The position numbers and the translations under genes were made by a program. From SZUA-181 sp964601765 (lineage in GTDB: Bacteria; Pseudomonadota; Zetaproteobacteria; Mariprofundales; Mariprofundaceae), in contig CAZROR010000022.1 of NCBI GenBank assembly GCA_964601765.1, positions 1 through 23,103 of the forward strand: a DNA stretch of 23,103 bases, read 5' to 3'. The notes below the pieces were generated by a model, which was given only the letters and a program-made list of their open reading frames with translations, was not told where the DNA came from and made no database searches. Numbering within the stretch: the stretch's first letter is position 1; each line of letters opens with the position of its first letter. Positions 14,214 through 22,536 of this stretch are shown one piece after another.

Positions 14214-15188
14214 ATGCGCTATGATTGGCAAATAGAAGAAATCGAGCAGCTATTTGAGCAGCCTTTCAATGACCTGCTGTTCCATGCTCAGCAGGCACAT
14301 CGGGCACATTTCGATGCCAATGAGGTGCAGCTTTCAACCCTGCTCTCCATCAAAACCGGCGGCTGTTCCGAAGACTGCAAATATTGTTCCCAAAGCGCTC
14401 GTAACGATACGGGACTGAAGGCCGAACGCCTGATGGCAGCCGGCGAAGTCGTGGCAGCCGCACAACTGGCCAAGGCCAAGGGTGCCAGCCGCTTCTGCAT
14501 GGGCGCGGCCTGGCGTGGGCCGAAAGGCAAGGCCTTTGAGCACGTGCTGGAGATCGTGCGCGAGGTCAAGGGTCTCGGCCTGGAAACGTGTGCCACACTG
14601 GGCATGCTTGACGCCGAACAGGCCAGGCAGCTGAAGGATGCCGGGCTGGATTACTACAACCACAATATCGACACCTCTCCGGACTATTATGAGGAAATCG
14701 TTAGCACACACACGTTCCGGGAACGGCTCGATACGCTGAGACACGTGCGTGCAGCCGGTATCAACGTCTGCTGTGGCGGCATCGTTGGTATGGGGGAATC
14801 ACGGTGCCAGCGAGCAGGCATGATCACGGAGCTTGCACGCATGAACCCGCACCCGGAGTCCGTACCCATCAACCTGCTCGTGCAGATTCCCGGCACTCCC
14901 CTGGCGAACGTCGATGGCGTTGATTCACTGGAGTTCGTGCGCACCATTGCCGTCGCCCGCATCACGATGCCATCAAGCTATGTGCGGCTGTCCGCCGGGC
15001 GTGAAGCCATGAGTGATGAAATGCAGGCGCTCTGTTTCCTCGCCGGCGCCAACTCGATTTTCTATGGTGAAAAGCTGCTTACCACGGGTAATGCCGCCGT
15101 GAAACGCGACCAGTCCCTGTTTGAACGGCTGGGCCTTCGTGCCGAGACGTGCCCCACGCCATCGAGCCGCCGCATCGCAAATGCCTGA
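14214..15188 (+). CDS. bioB: Biotin synthase
   Basis: Radical SAM enzyme that inserts sulfur into dethiobiotin, the last step of biotin synthesis. The radical [4Fe-4S] ligands are Cys51, Cys55 and Cys58 in GGCSEDCKYCSQSA. The auxiliary [2Fe-2S] ligands Cys95 (FCMGAAW), Cys126 (LETCATLG), Cys186 (NVCCGG) and Arg258 (YVRLSAGRE) all align with the E. coli residues at a constant offset of two. YYNHNIDTS is present near 147-155. Length 324 fits the family (E. coli 346, longer tail). The start is chosen for its ribosome site. It stands apart from other bio genes in this window. No BirA-like operator was recognised upstream. It converges on the uvrD gene 52 bases away. Confidence 0.96.
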   Translation: MRYDWQIEEIEQLFEQPFNDLLFHAQQAHRAHFDANEVQLSTLLSIKTGGCSEDCKYCSQSARNDTGLKAERLMAAGEVVAAAQLAKAKGASRFCMGAAWRGPKGKAFEHVLEIVREVKGLGLETCATLGMLDAEQARQLKDAGLDYYNHNIDTSPDYYEEIVSTHTFRERLDTLRHVRAAGINVCCGGIVGMGESRCQRAGMITELARMNPHPESVPINLLVQIPGTPLANVDGVDSLEFVRTIAVARITMPSSYVRLSAGREAMSDEMQALCFLAGANSIFYGEKLLTTGNAAVKRDQSLFERLGLRAETCPTPSSRRIANA

Positions 15189-15240
15189 AAACCGATCACA
15201 GGCCTGTTCAGAAAAACGTCAGACCATCACGTAAACGCCG

Positions 15241-17346
15241 TTATATCATTTCCAGCGATGCGTATTTGAGCATGAGCCGCTTGGTGCCGGCCTGACGGAA
15301 ACGCACGGTAACCCGCATCGCCTCTCCCGCACCCTCGACGGCAACGATCACCCCCTCGCCAAACGTGGGGTGGCGCACGGCAGCCCCGGAGCATATGCCC
15401 GGCATCTCCGCCTCCGTGTCCGCCTGCGATGGCGCAGTCGCAGGCGCCTCCCGGCGAAGCACGTCGCCATCAAGCCCGGCAATAAAGCGGCTGGGCATGG
15501 GGTAAATCATGTCGCCAAACATGCGGCGCATGCGGCTTGTGGTCAGCAGCAGATCGTCACGGGCCCGCGTGATGCCGACATACAGCAGCCGCCGCTCTTC
15601 ATACAAGCCCACCTCGCCCTCATCAAGTGACCGCTGGTGCGGCAGCAGCCCTTCCTCCACACCGGCCACGATCACCGTATTGAATTCCAGGCCCTTGGCG
15701 CGGTGCAGGCTCATCAGGGAGATGGCATCTTCCACATCTGTCTCCTCACCGCTCTGCAGCAGGGCGGCCCTGTCCATGAAATCCGCCGGCGTCAGCCCTT
15801 CACCGGCCGATGTCTCAATAAAGTCCTGCAGCGTCTGGATGTTCTCCATCCTTGAGGCAGCCTCGATCTCGCCCCTGGCCTGGAGGCTTTCGATATAACC
15901 GCAGGCCTCCAGCAGGCGACCCAGTCCAAGGTCGGGCTGGCGCATGGCATCCGCCCGCTGCTCGGCAATGAGGCGCGCAAGTGGCGCAAGCTTCAGGATC
16001 GGGCCCGCACCCTGTCCCGCCGCAATCGTATCCAGCCAGTCGGCCGCACGCAGGCCGGATGCTGCCAGTTGAGCCGAAATGGCCTCCTGGCCGCGGGCAC
16101 CGATGCCACGCTTTGGTGTGTTGCAGATGCGCAACAGCTGCAGCGCATCGGCGCAACGGTGCAGCAACGCCCAGTAGGCCAGCGCATCCTTGATTTCCAT
16201 GCGTGTGAAAAAGCCAACCCCGCCAATCACGTGATAGGGAATCTCCTGTTCCCGGAGTACCTGCTCGAATGGCAGTGACTGGCGGTTGGAACGATACAGC
16301 ACTGCCATGTCGCGCCAGGCCACGCCCTGGATGCGCCGCTTTTTCAGATAGGCGACTACGCGCCGCGCTTCATCATATTCATCATTGCAGACCATCCACG
16401 CCGGGATGCTGTCCCCGTCGCGCGTGGTCCGCAGCACCTTTTCATGCCGGTGCGGGTTGGATCGGATGACCGCATTGGCCAGCCGCAGGATACCGCTGAA
16501 TGAGCGGTAGTTATCCTCCAACCGGTGAATCCCTGCATTCGGCCATACGTGCTCAAAGTCAAGGATGTGGCGCACATCTGCGCCACGCCAGCCATAGATG
16601 GCCTGATCATCATCACCCACAACCGTGAGATTTTTGTGTTCCTGACACAGAAGCAGCAGCCACTCGTGCTGCACCGGATTCGTGTCCTGGTATTCATCGA
16701 CGAGCACGTGGTCGAACTGGCTGCGTATCAGGTGGGTAACATCCGGAAAGTCGCGCAGGAGACGCACCGTATTGAGCAGCAAATCACTGAAGTCCATACG
16801 CTCCAGTCGCTTCAGCTCATCCTGATAGGTAGCATACAGCGTGCCGAGGTCGATACCGTTCCATGTCTGTGCCGGCGCCGCATCCGGACCCAGCCCCTCG
16901 TGCTTGCAGTGCTCGATCCAGGACATCAGATAGCCCGGGTGCAGTTTATCCGAATCGATGTTCCGGCTCTTCAGAATACGCCGCACGAGCGTTTTCTGAT
17001 CATCCGCATCGATCACCTGGAAGCTGCGCGGAAAGTCCAGCCGCTCGGCGTGGTGTCGCAGAAAACGGAGCGATATCGCATGAAAGGTGCCGGAAACCAC
17101 GCCCCCGCCATCATCGCCAATCAGCTCCGTCAGCCGGGCCTTCAGCTCGGCAGCGGCCTTGTTCGTAAAAGTCACGGCCAGAATCCGGTGCGGGGCATAG
17201 CCGCGCCGGCTGATCAGGTAGCCGATGCGGTGCACAATTGTGCGCGTCTTGCCCGATCCCGCACCGGCCAGAATCAGCTGTGGCCCGTCTGCCGCTTCCA
17301 CAGCCTGCTGCTGGGCCGGATTCAGCCCACTATCCGCTGGTGTCAT
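15241..17346 (-). CDS. uvrD: UvrD/PcrA-type 3'-5' DNA helicase
   Basis: Superfamily 1A helicase used in nucleotide excision and mismatch repair and in removing RecA or stalled polymerase. Motifs in order: Q motif LNPAQQQAV (8-16), Walker A AGAGSGKT (27-34), Ia AVTFTNKAAAELK (57-69), GTFHAISLRFLR (86-97), II DEYQDTNPVQ (217-226), III GDDDQAIYGWRGADV (244-258), V LMSLHRAKGLEF (544-555) and VI EERRLLYVGITRA (583-595). The C-terminal tail (about 654-699) contains RHPTFGEGVIVAVEGAGE, the Tudor-like module of UvrD/PcrA, which separates it from Rep. Motif V has Arg where Ser/Ala is usual before AKG. Length 701 is near E. coli UvrD (720). Its ATG overlaps the ClC stop by 4 bases (ATGA), implying coupling to an unrelated membrane protein. 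Confidence 0.94.
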   Translation of the reverse strand: MTPADSGLNPAQQQAVEAADGPQLILAGAGSGKTRTIVHRIGYLISRRGYAPHRILAVTFTNKAAAELKARLTELIGDDGGGVVSGTFHAISLRFLRHHAERLDFPRSFQVIDADDQKTLVRRILKSRNIDSDKLHPGYLMSWIEHCKHEGLGPDAAPAQTWNGIDLGTLYATYQDELKRLERMDFSDLLLNTVRLLRDFPDVTHLIRSQFDHVLVDEYQDTNPVQHEWLLLLCQEHKNLTVVGDDDQAIYGWRGADVRHILDFEHVWPNAGIHRLEDNYRSFSGILRLANAVIRSNPHRHEKVLRTTRDGDSIPAWMVCNDEYDEARRVVAYLKKRRIQGVAWRDMAVLYRSNRQSLPFEQVLREQEIPYHVIGGVGFFTRMEIKDALAYWALLHRCADALQLLRICNTPKRGIGARGQEAISAQLAASGLRAADWLDTIAAGQGAGPILKLAPLARLIAEQRADAMRQPDLGLGRLLEACGYIESLQARGEIEAASRMENIQTLQDFIETSAGEGLTPADFMDRAALLQSGEETDVEDAISLMSLHRAKGLEFNTVIVAGVEEGLLPHQRSLDEGEVGLYEERRLLYVGITRARDDLLLTTSRMRRMFGDMIYPMPSRFIAGLDGDVLRREAPATAPSQADTEAEMPGICSGAAVRHPTFGEGVIVAVEGAGEAMRVTVRFRQAGTKRLMLKYASLEMI

Positions 17347-19115
17347 GATCTCGGCTGTCCGCCGTGTTCGACAATAAGCCGATGGTAGGTAGAAAACACC
17401 GCATTGCGCGAGAGTACACCGAGCATCTTGCGTGGGTTGTCCCGGGCCATCACTGGCATCTGCTCGAAGGTTTCGCGGTCGAGCACGTGAATGGCATCCA
17501 GCAGGCTGCTGTCCTCATTGACCGTCAGCACGTTCCGGTTGGCCACCTCGCTGGCCACAACTACATCATCAAGGCTGGAATCCAGAAGCCATTTCTGCAA
17601 ATCCGAGAAGGTGACGATGCCCACCATCAGGCCATCTTCATCGGTCACCTGTACGCAGCCCTTGCCGGATTCCACATAGACCTTCTTGAGTTCGCTGAGC
17701 GGGGCGGATTCGGGTACGGAGGGAATGGGCTTTCTGGGAATTGTGTCCACCTTGATGGAGCGCAACCATGAGCGCTCCAGCCGCCAGCTTGTCTCGATAC
17801 CTTCTTCGAGCAACCGCTCGGTAAATACGGACTCACGGCCGAAGGCACGCTTTACGAGCGTGGCAACGATGCATGCGGCCATCAGGGGCAACATGATCTG
17901 ATAGTCGCTCGACAGCTCGAAGACCATGATGATGATTGTCATCGGAGCCTGCAGGGCCGCGGCAGTCAGGGCACCGCTGGCCACCAGTGCGTAACCCCCG
18001 AACGTCTCCGAGTATTCCGGAGAAATCGCATGTGCTATGCCGCCGAACAGGGCCCCTGTTGCGGCACCAAGAAACAGGGACGGCCCCAGCAGGCCGCCCG
18101 GGAAGTCACCTGCCGCGGAAATAATGGTAACGCCCAGTTTGCAGACAAGCACTGCGGCAAGAAAGACAGCGACAGGAACAGCCATGCCCAGAACGTGTGG
18201 ATTGATTTCCTCGAGCAAGAAGGTTTCAACGGTGCCGTAACCGATGGACATCGCCTCAGGAACCACCAGACCGATAAGGCCAACAGCCAGGCCCGCTGTC
18301 GCCGTGCGCAAATACATGCGGCTGATCCGCCGTCTCAGCATGCGGCGCACCGGGGCCAGCGACTTGATTAGAATGGTAGCAATCAGACCACATATCACGC
18401 CAATACCAGCATGAAACAGCACCTCCCAGCTGGAAACGAGCTGATACTCGGGAATGATGAAGGCGGGAAAGTTGCCCAGTTCCGAGCGCGTAATCACGGT
18501 TGCAATCACGGCAGAAATCACAATCGGGCTGAAGGTATTCATGGCATAATCGGCCAAGATAACCTCCAGCGCAAACAGTACGCCTCCGATCGGTGTATTG
18601 AACGATGAAGCAATGGCAGCGGCTACACCACACCCGATCAGTGTGCGGAGCTGATTCTCGGCGAGTCCCAGCCGAGCTCCAACCTCCGATGCGAGCACTG
18701 CCCCCAATGCCACCGTTGGTCCTTCCCTGCCAAGACTTGCACCGCTGCCCACGCTAATGACCGTACCCACGGTTTCGGTGGCCATTTGTTTCGGGTTGAC
18801 ACGGCCGCCTTCAGTCAGATCCCCAAGCACACCCGGAACACCGCGCAATTCACCATGCGGCATCAGGCGTTCAGTAAGCCAGCCTACGAGCAATCCTGCG
18901 GAGGCAGGAGCGATGAGGTAGATGTACCAGGGCAAGCTGCTGATTGATGCTTCCCAGGTCGTATCCCCCGTCCAGAAAATTGATACGCCCTCGATGCCAA
19001 AGCGCAATGCCAGCGCGCCATAACCGGACAACAGTCCGATGGGAACGGAAAGCAGTGTAAGATAAAGGGTTTCATTGCTTCTTACCCAGTCAAAGGCCCT
19101 TCTGAAGCCACGCAT
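17343..19115 (-). CDS. ClC-family chloride channel/transporter with CBS pair
   Basis: Membrane ClC protein of 590 residues from the ATG at 19115 (an adjacent upstream TTG also opens the frame, but AGGAGG lies seven bases before the ATG). The gating glutamate is present: Glu131 in SLGREGPTVALG. The central-serine motif GSGIP is replaced by ELRGVPG (about 89-95), the GxFxP motif reads GGLLGP (340-345), and the usual late Tyr is Phe near 431. The internal proton-glutamate position (E203 in CLC-ec1) is Val185 in LFALEVIL. Two CBS domains occupy about 456-575, with FSDLQKWL and MLGVLSRNAVF. These changes leave open whether it is a channel or an exchanger, and which anion it moves. It is followed by, and coupled to, uvrD. 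Confidence 0.92.
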   Translation of the reverse strand: MRGFRRAFDWVRSNETLYLTLLSVPIGLLSGYGALALRFGIEGVSIFWTGDTTWEASISSLPWYIYLIAPASAGLLVGWLTERLMPHGELRGVPGVLGDLTEGGRVNPKQMATETVGTVISVGSGASLGREGPTVALGAVLASEVGARLGLAENQLRTLIGCGVAAAIASSFNTPIGGVLFALEVILADYAMNTFSPIVISAVIATVITRSELGNFPAFIIPEYQLVSSWEVLFHAGIGVICGLIATILIKSLAPVRRMLRRRISRMYLRTATAGLAVGLIGLVVPEAMSIGYGTVETFLLEEINPHVLGMAVPVAVFLAAVLVCKLGVTIISAAGDFPGGLLGPSLFLGAATGALFGGIAHAISPEYSETFGGYALVASGALTAAALQAPMTIIIMVFELSSDYQIMLPLMAACIVATLVKRAFGRESVFTERLLEEGIETSWRLERSWLRSIKVDTIPRKPIPSVPESAPLSELKKVYVESGKGCVQVTDEDGLMVGIVTFSDLQKWLLDSSLDDVVVASEVANRNVLTVNEDSSLLDAIHVLDRETFEQMPVMARDNPRKMLGVLSRNAVFSTYHRLIVEHGGQPRS

Positions 19116-19122
19116 CAAGATG

Positions 19123-19128
19123 CCTCCT
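19123..19128 (-). promoter_or_regulatory. Ribosome binding site of the first ClC gene
   Basis: AGGAGG on the minus strand, seven bases before the ATG at 19115. This selects that ATG over the TTG codon directly before it. Confidence 0.7.
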
Positions 19129-19147
19129 GCGAATTGCGCGCGCTTGT

Positions 19148-19165
19148 CCCGGATTTTTCATGAAG
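19148..19165 (-). repeat. 18-base repeated element, copy 2 (upstream of first ClC gene)
   Basis: Read on the minus strand this is CTTCATGAAAAATCCGGG, identical to 2292-2309. It ends 32 bases before the ClC start codon and faces the gene in the same direction as copy 1 faces the response regulator. Flanking bases differ, so it is a discrete short element rather than part of a longer duplication. Confidence 0.6.
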
Positions 19166-19194
19166 GCAGACATACAGGGACAGGAATCTCCGTA

Positions 19195-19207
19195 AGACCT
19201 TAGGTCT
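19195..19207. promoter_or_regulatory. Palindrome between divergent ClC genes, operator-like
   Basis: AGACCT-T-AGGTCT, a perfect 6-1-6 inverted repeat in the 222-base gap between the two divergent ClC genes. Its position suits a dimeric repressor or activator acting on one or both genes. I do not recognise the site. Confidence 0.45.
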
Positions 19208-19311
19208 AGCCAATCCGGGGAAAACGGTTGCGGATAGTAACGATTTCATCGCCCCGCCGATAGGTGCCGTCTTTTTATCACCGGGCCATGTCCCCACCAT
19301 GTTGACTTGAC

Positions 19312-19320
19312 TGCTATAAA
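19312..19320 (+). promoter_or_regulatory. Extended -10 element for the second ClC gene
   Basis: TGC-TATAAA fits an extended -10 (TGN followed by five of six consensus bases). Transcription would begin near 19327, giving a very short leader to the ATG at 19338 and a more usual one of about 23 bases to the in-frame ATG at 19350. No -35 hexamer at the right distance is evident; the TTGAC copies just upstream are too close. Confidence 0.45.
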
Positions 19321-19337
19321 CAACGGTAGCCAGACCA

Positions 19338-21005
19338 ATGGGGGCGCATATGCAGCGGCGGCTGCTTTTCGATACGCTGATACTCGGTGCCATCGGCGCC
19401 GTGATCGCACTGGGTTTCAATCTGCTCCTTGATATCAGCCACAGCTTCCTGCTCGGTGGCATCACAGGGGCGGCTGCCGCAGAAACCATGCCTGTACATC
19501 CATGGCTCATTCCTGTATCCACGACGCTTGGCGGCCTGCTGGCAGGCCTGCTTACATCACGCCTGGCCCCGGAGGCCATCGGTATCGGCACGAATGTAGC
19601 CATCAAGGCCTTCCACCAGGCCGGTGCCTACCTGCGCCTGCGTGTCCCGTTCGTGAAGCTGCTCACAGCGGCCGTGACCATTGGCTCCGGCGGCGCATCC
19701 GGCCGAGAAGGCCCGACCTACCTGGCCGGCGGGGCCATCGGCGCACTGTATGCCCACTATCTGGGGGGAGATGACGCAAAACGCAGGCTGTTGTTGCTCG
19801 TCGGCGCAGCAGCCGCTCTTTCTGCCATTTTTCGGGCACCCATCGGCATGGCGATTTTTACCGTTGAGGTGCTCTATAGCGGCATGGAGTTCGAAGCAAC
19901 CGCTTTGATCTACGCCATGCTCGCAGCCATTGAATCCTATGCCATTGTCACCACAATAAGCGGTAGCACCCCGCTGTTCCACCTGCCGGCGGACGTTACC
20001 TTCCCCGTGCTGACGGATTATCTGTGGTATCTGTTGCTGGGGCTCGTGGCTGGAGTACTGGCAACCGCCATTCCCACGATACTGTATGCCTGCCGCGACG
20101 GCTTTCGGCAGCTTGCGTTTCCTGCCATATTGAAACCTGCGCTCGGCGGACTGGGCCTTGGCCTGATCGCCATCGGCATGCCACAGGTCATGTCAGGTGG
20201 CTATGCCTGGATTCAGATGGCGATCAACGGCAGGCTGGCACTCAGCATCATGGCCATGCTGATCGTGGCCAAGATCGCCGCGTTTGTGCTGACTATTGGC
20301 TCCGGTGGTTCCGGTGGCGTGTTTGCGCCAACGCTCTTCGTCGGTGCCATGCTGGGCGGTACTGTGGCCGCCATGTTTGGCCTGCCGGCGGCTCCCTTCG
20401 CCATGATCGGCATGGCTGCTGTCTTTGGCGCCGCCGCCCGCGCACCCTTTGCCATCATCATCGCCATCACCGAAATGACCGGGGGCTATCAATTGCTTCC
20501 CGCCGCCGCCTGTGCCGTACTACCGGCCTGCCTGTTGCAAATGGCATTGTGCAGGGTATGTCGCCTGCGCTACCCCACGCTGTATGAAAGCCAGGTGCGC
20601 AGCCAGATAGATTCTCCCACGCATGCAATCGAACATATCGAGACAGCCCTCGACCTGCTGCGTGAGAGGCGCATCCGCGTTCCTGCCTCTGTCGGCCATG
20701 TCGATCTGATTGCCCTGCTGCAATCCGGCATCCCGATCGACCTGCCACGCAACGAGCGGATGTTGCTGTACGCGCTGCCAGCAGACTCACCACTCGCGGG
20801 CAAGGCCATTGGGACTCTGCATCGGCTTGGTGCTGGTCTGGATATCATTGCCGTCCGTCAGCAAGGCCGCTGGCTGCATGCGCACGCCGATACCACACTG
20901 GGAGCGGATGACCAGCTGCTTGTTATTGTGGATAAAGATGGCAAAGCTCAGCTCACCGGCGTACTCAGCCCTCTGCAGCCGGGGGAAATGACAAAGTGCG
21001 AATAG
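19338..21005 (+). CDS. ClC-family chloride channel/transporter with RCK_C-like tail
   Basis: Second, clearly different ClC protein (555 residues). The first filter loop is GIGTNVAIKAFHQ (about 82-94) rather than GSGIP, the gating Glu124 lies in GSGGASGREGPTYLAGG, GxFxP is intact as GSGGSGGVFAPTLF (321-334), and the late Tyr is probably Tyr416 in YPTLYES. The CLC-ec1 E203 position is Val178 in IFTVEVLY. Instead of CBS domains, the tail (about 475-545) resembles a TrkA_C/RCK_C domain: LLYALPADSPLAGKAIGTL, IIAVRQQGRW and GADDQLLVIV, suggesting ligand or nucleotide regulation. An in-frame ATG at 19350 preceded by GGGGG five bases upstream is an equally plausible start. It is divergent from the CBS-type ClC. 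Confidence 0.92.
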   Translation: MGAHMQRRLLFDTLILGAIGAVIALGFNLLLDISHSFLLGGITGAAAAETMPVHPWLIPVSTTLGGLLAGLLTSRLAPEAIGIGTNVAIKAFHQAGAYLRLRVPFVKLLTAAVTIGSGGASGREGPTYLAGGAIGALYAHYLGGDDAKRRLLLLVGAAAALSAIFRAPIGMAIFTVEVLYSGMEFEATALIYAMLAAIESYAIVTTISGSTPLFHLPADVTFPVLTDYLWYLLLGLVAGVLATAIPTILYACRDGFRQLAFPAILKPALGGLGLGLIAIGMPQVMSGGYAWIQMAINGRLALSIMAMLIVAKIAAFVLTIGSGGSGGVFAPTLFVGAMLGGTVAAMFGLPAAPFAMIGMAAVFGAAARAPFAIIIAITEMTGGYQLLPAAACAVLPACLLQMALCRVCRLRYPTLYESQVRSQIDSPTHAIEHIETALDLLRERRIRVPASVGHVDLIALLQSGIPIDLPRNERMLLYALPADSPLAGKAIGTLHRLGAGLDIIAVRQQGRWLHAHADTTLGADDQLLVIVDKDGKAQLTGVLSPLQPGEMTKCE

Positions 21006-21157
21006 ATCTGTCGAGTGGCATGTCTCCTCACTCGCGCCGGCAAACCACCCTGCATCCCCCTAATGCTCATCTTCTTAAACATCACCTCTGGTATCCCGGC
21101 CTGTATCAACACAGATCATCATCGGATAAAGGCAGCAGTTTGTCGTAGACTGTGCCC

Positions 21158-22078
21158 ATGTTGAGTATTCTTGCCGGCATGGCCGGCATCATCGGCCTGG
21201 GTGCGCTCTGGCGCCTGTGGCTGGGCAGCAAGGCGGCCGAGGCCGTGCGCGGTCAGCTGGCCCGCGCCGTTTATGAAATCTTCCTGCCAGCTCTCGTGCT
21301 GCACGTGATGTGGAAAACTACCATCGACATCAATGTGCTGCGTGTGCCCGTGGTTGCCAGTATCGGCATCCTGGTCTCGCTGCTGGCCGCCGGCATGATC
21401 TATGGCGAAGGCAGGCTGGGCGGGAAAAAGGCAGCTGGTGCCATGCTGCTTGCCGCAGGCTTTGGCAACTTCACCTATCTTGGTCTGCCGATTCTCACCC
21501 AGGCCTTCGGGCCGTGGGCTCAGTCTGTCGCCATTCCGTATGACCTGTTTGCAAGCACACCGCTGTTGTTCACCGTCGGCATTCTCATCGCCAGGCACTA
21601 TGGCTCGCCAGGCCAAAACCCCCTGCATCCGGGCATTGAGCTGTTGCGCGTGCCGGCGGTCTGGGCTGCCGTCACCGGGCTCATCGCCAGCCATCTTGGC
21701 CTTCCCCGACCGGCATGGCTGGACGGCGCACTCGGCGTGCTCGGGGCGGCCGTTATCCCGCTGATGCTGCTTTCCATCGGCATGGCCATGCGCTGGCAAT
21801 CGGGATGGGCCGTGCGCATCCCGGTGCTGCTGCCGGCGCTGCTGATTCAGCTCGGCCTCATGCCGCTCGTAGTTTGGGGCGCCGGCATCGGCGTGGGCAT
21901 GCCGGAAAAATATATGGCGCCGGTGATTCTGGAAGGGGCCATGCCGTCGATGGTGCTCGGGCTTGTGATCTGCGATCGCTTCCGGCTGGATTCCAGCCTT
22001 TACGCCGAGGCCGTCACGGTTTCCACGGCCATCTCGCTGGCCACGCTGCCGCTGTGGCTCAGGCTGGCCGGCCAGTAG
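21158..22078 (+). CDS. AEC-family permease
   Basis: Predicted inner-membrane carrier of the auxin efflux carrier family, about ten hydrophobic segments and 306 residues. In bacteria such proteins export or exchange small organic acids such as malate or malonate, but the substrate cannot be told here. FLPALVLHVMWK (about residues 42-53), the kinked repeat GFGNFTYLGLPILTQAFG near 101-118, and LSIGMAMRW and APVILEGAMPSMVLG in the second half are family-like. An ATG is chosen over the in-frame GTG two codons upstream; neither has a clear ribosome site. The 152 bases before it hold a hairpin (CGAGTG 21012-21017 with CACTCG 21029-21034) without a T-run and no convincing promoter. It ends 12 bases from the convergent yqaA-like gene. 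Confidence 0.85.
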   Translation: MLSILAGMAGIIGLGALWRLWLGSKAAEAVRGQLARAVYEIFLPALVLHVMWKTTIDINVLRVPVVASIGILVSLLAAGMIYGEGRLGGKKAAGAMLLAAGFGNFTYLGLPILTQAFGPWAQSVAIPYDLFASTPLLFTVGILIARHYGSPGQNPLHPGIELLRVPAVWAAVTGLIASHLGLPRPAWLDGALGVLGAAVIPLMLLSIGMAMRWQSGWAVRIPVLLPALLIQLGLMPLVVWGAGIGVGMPEKYMAPVILEGAMPSMVLGLVICDRFRLDSSLYAEAVTVSTAISLATLPLWLRLAGQ

Positions 22079-22090
22079 GCGAAAAGGAGA

Positions 22091-22501
22091 TCAGGCGACG
22101 GCCCAGGCCAGAAAGGCATAACGGGCCAGCTTGCCGATGCCGACCAGCAACAGAAACAGGGCTGCCCGGCAGCGCAGCAGGCCGGCCACCAGACACAGCG
22201 GATCCCCCACCACGGGCAGCCAGGCAAACAGCAGGGCGGGCTGCCCGAAACGGGCAAACCAGTGTTCGGCCCGCGCCACATCGGCGGCATCCATCCGGAG
22301 CCAGCGGCGATGCAGCGCCTCGTTGCCCAGCCGCCCCATGCCATAGGTGATCAGGCTGCCGAGCACATTGCCCGTGGTCGCCACGAGCACGAGCCACAAC
22401 GGGTCGCCGCCTGCGTACAGGCGGTACATCAGCAGTGCCTCGGAGCCACCCGGCAACAAGGTGGAGGAAATCAGCGCGGAGAAAAACAGGCTCCAGTCCA
22501 T
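22091..22501 (-). CDS. yqaA: YqaA family (VTT/DedA-like) membrane protein
   Basis: Small inner-membrane protein (136 residues) matching E. coli YqaA in length and motifs: SSTLLPGGSEALLM (12-25), TTGNVLGSLITYGMGR (42-57), FARFGQPALLFAWLPVVGDPLCLVAG (about 81-106) and a final GIGKLARYAFLA. Members of the VTT superfamily have been linked to lipid scrambling or flipping and to envelope homeostasis; the specific task of YqaA is not established. The glycine-rich re-entrant segments and the Pro-x-x-Gly-Asp motif are intact. It is divergent from the methyltransferase gene 35 bases away, a gap too short to contain two independent well-spaced promoters. Confidence 0.88.
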   Translation of the reverse strand: MDWSLFFSALISSTLLPGGSEALLMYRLYAGGDPLWLVLVATTGNVLGSLITYGMGRLGNEALHRRWLRMDAADVARAEHWFARFGQPALLFAWLPVVGDPLCLVAGLLRCRAALFLLLVGIGKLARYAFLAWAVA

Positions 22502-22536
22502 TCGCCGACTCTAGAAGCGACTGTTAGGCTGTCGAG

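Noticed and set aside
15185..15211. CTGAA...TTCAG inverted repeat after bioB as a bidirectional terminator
   Set aside because: Five-pair stem with a long loop and no T-run in either direction; the internal ACAGGCCTGT is a palindrome without a loop.
16525..17388. Long open frame opposite uvrD (287 codons)
   Set aside because: Antisense to the conserved helicase motifs; no recognisable protein features.
19116..19118. TTG directly before the ClC ATG as the real start
   Set aside because: AGGAGG is optimally spaced for the ATG, so the extra codon is not needed.
21012..21034. Hairpin after the second ClC gene as a Rho-independent terminator
   Set aside because: Six-pair stem with an eleven-base loop and no following T-run.
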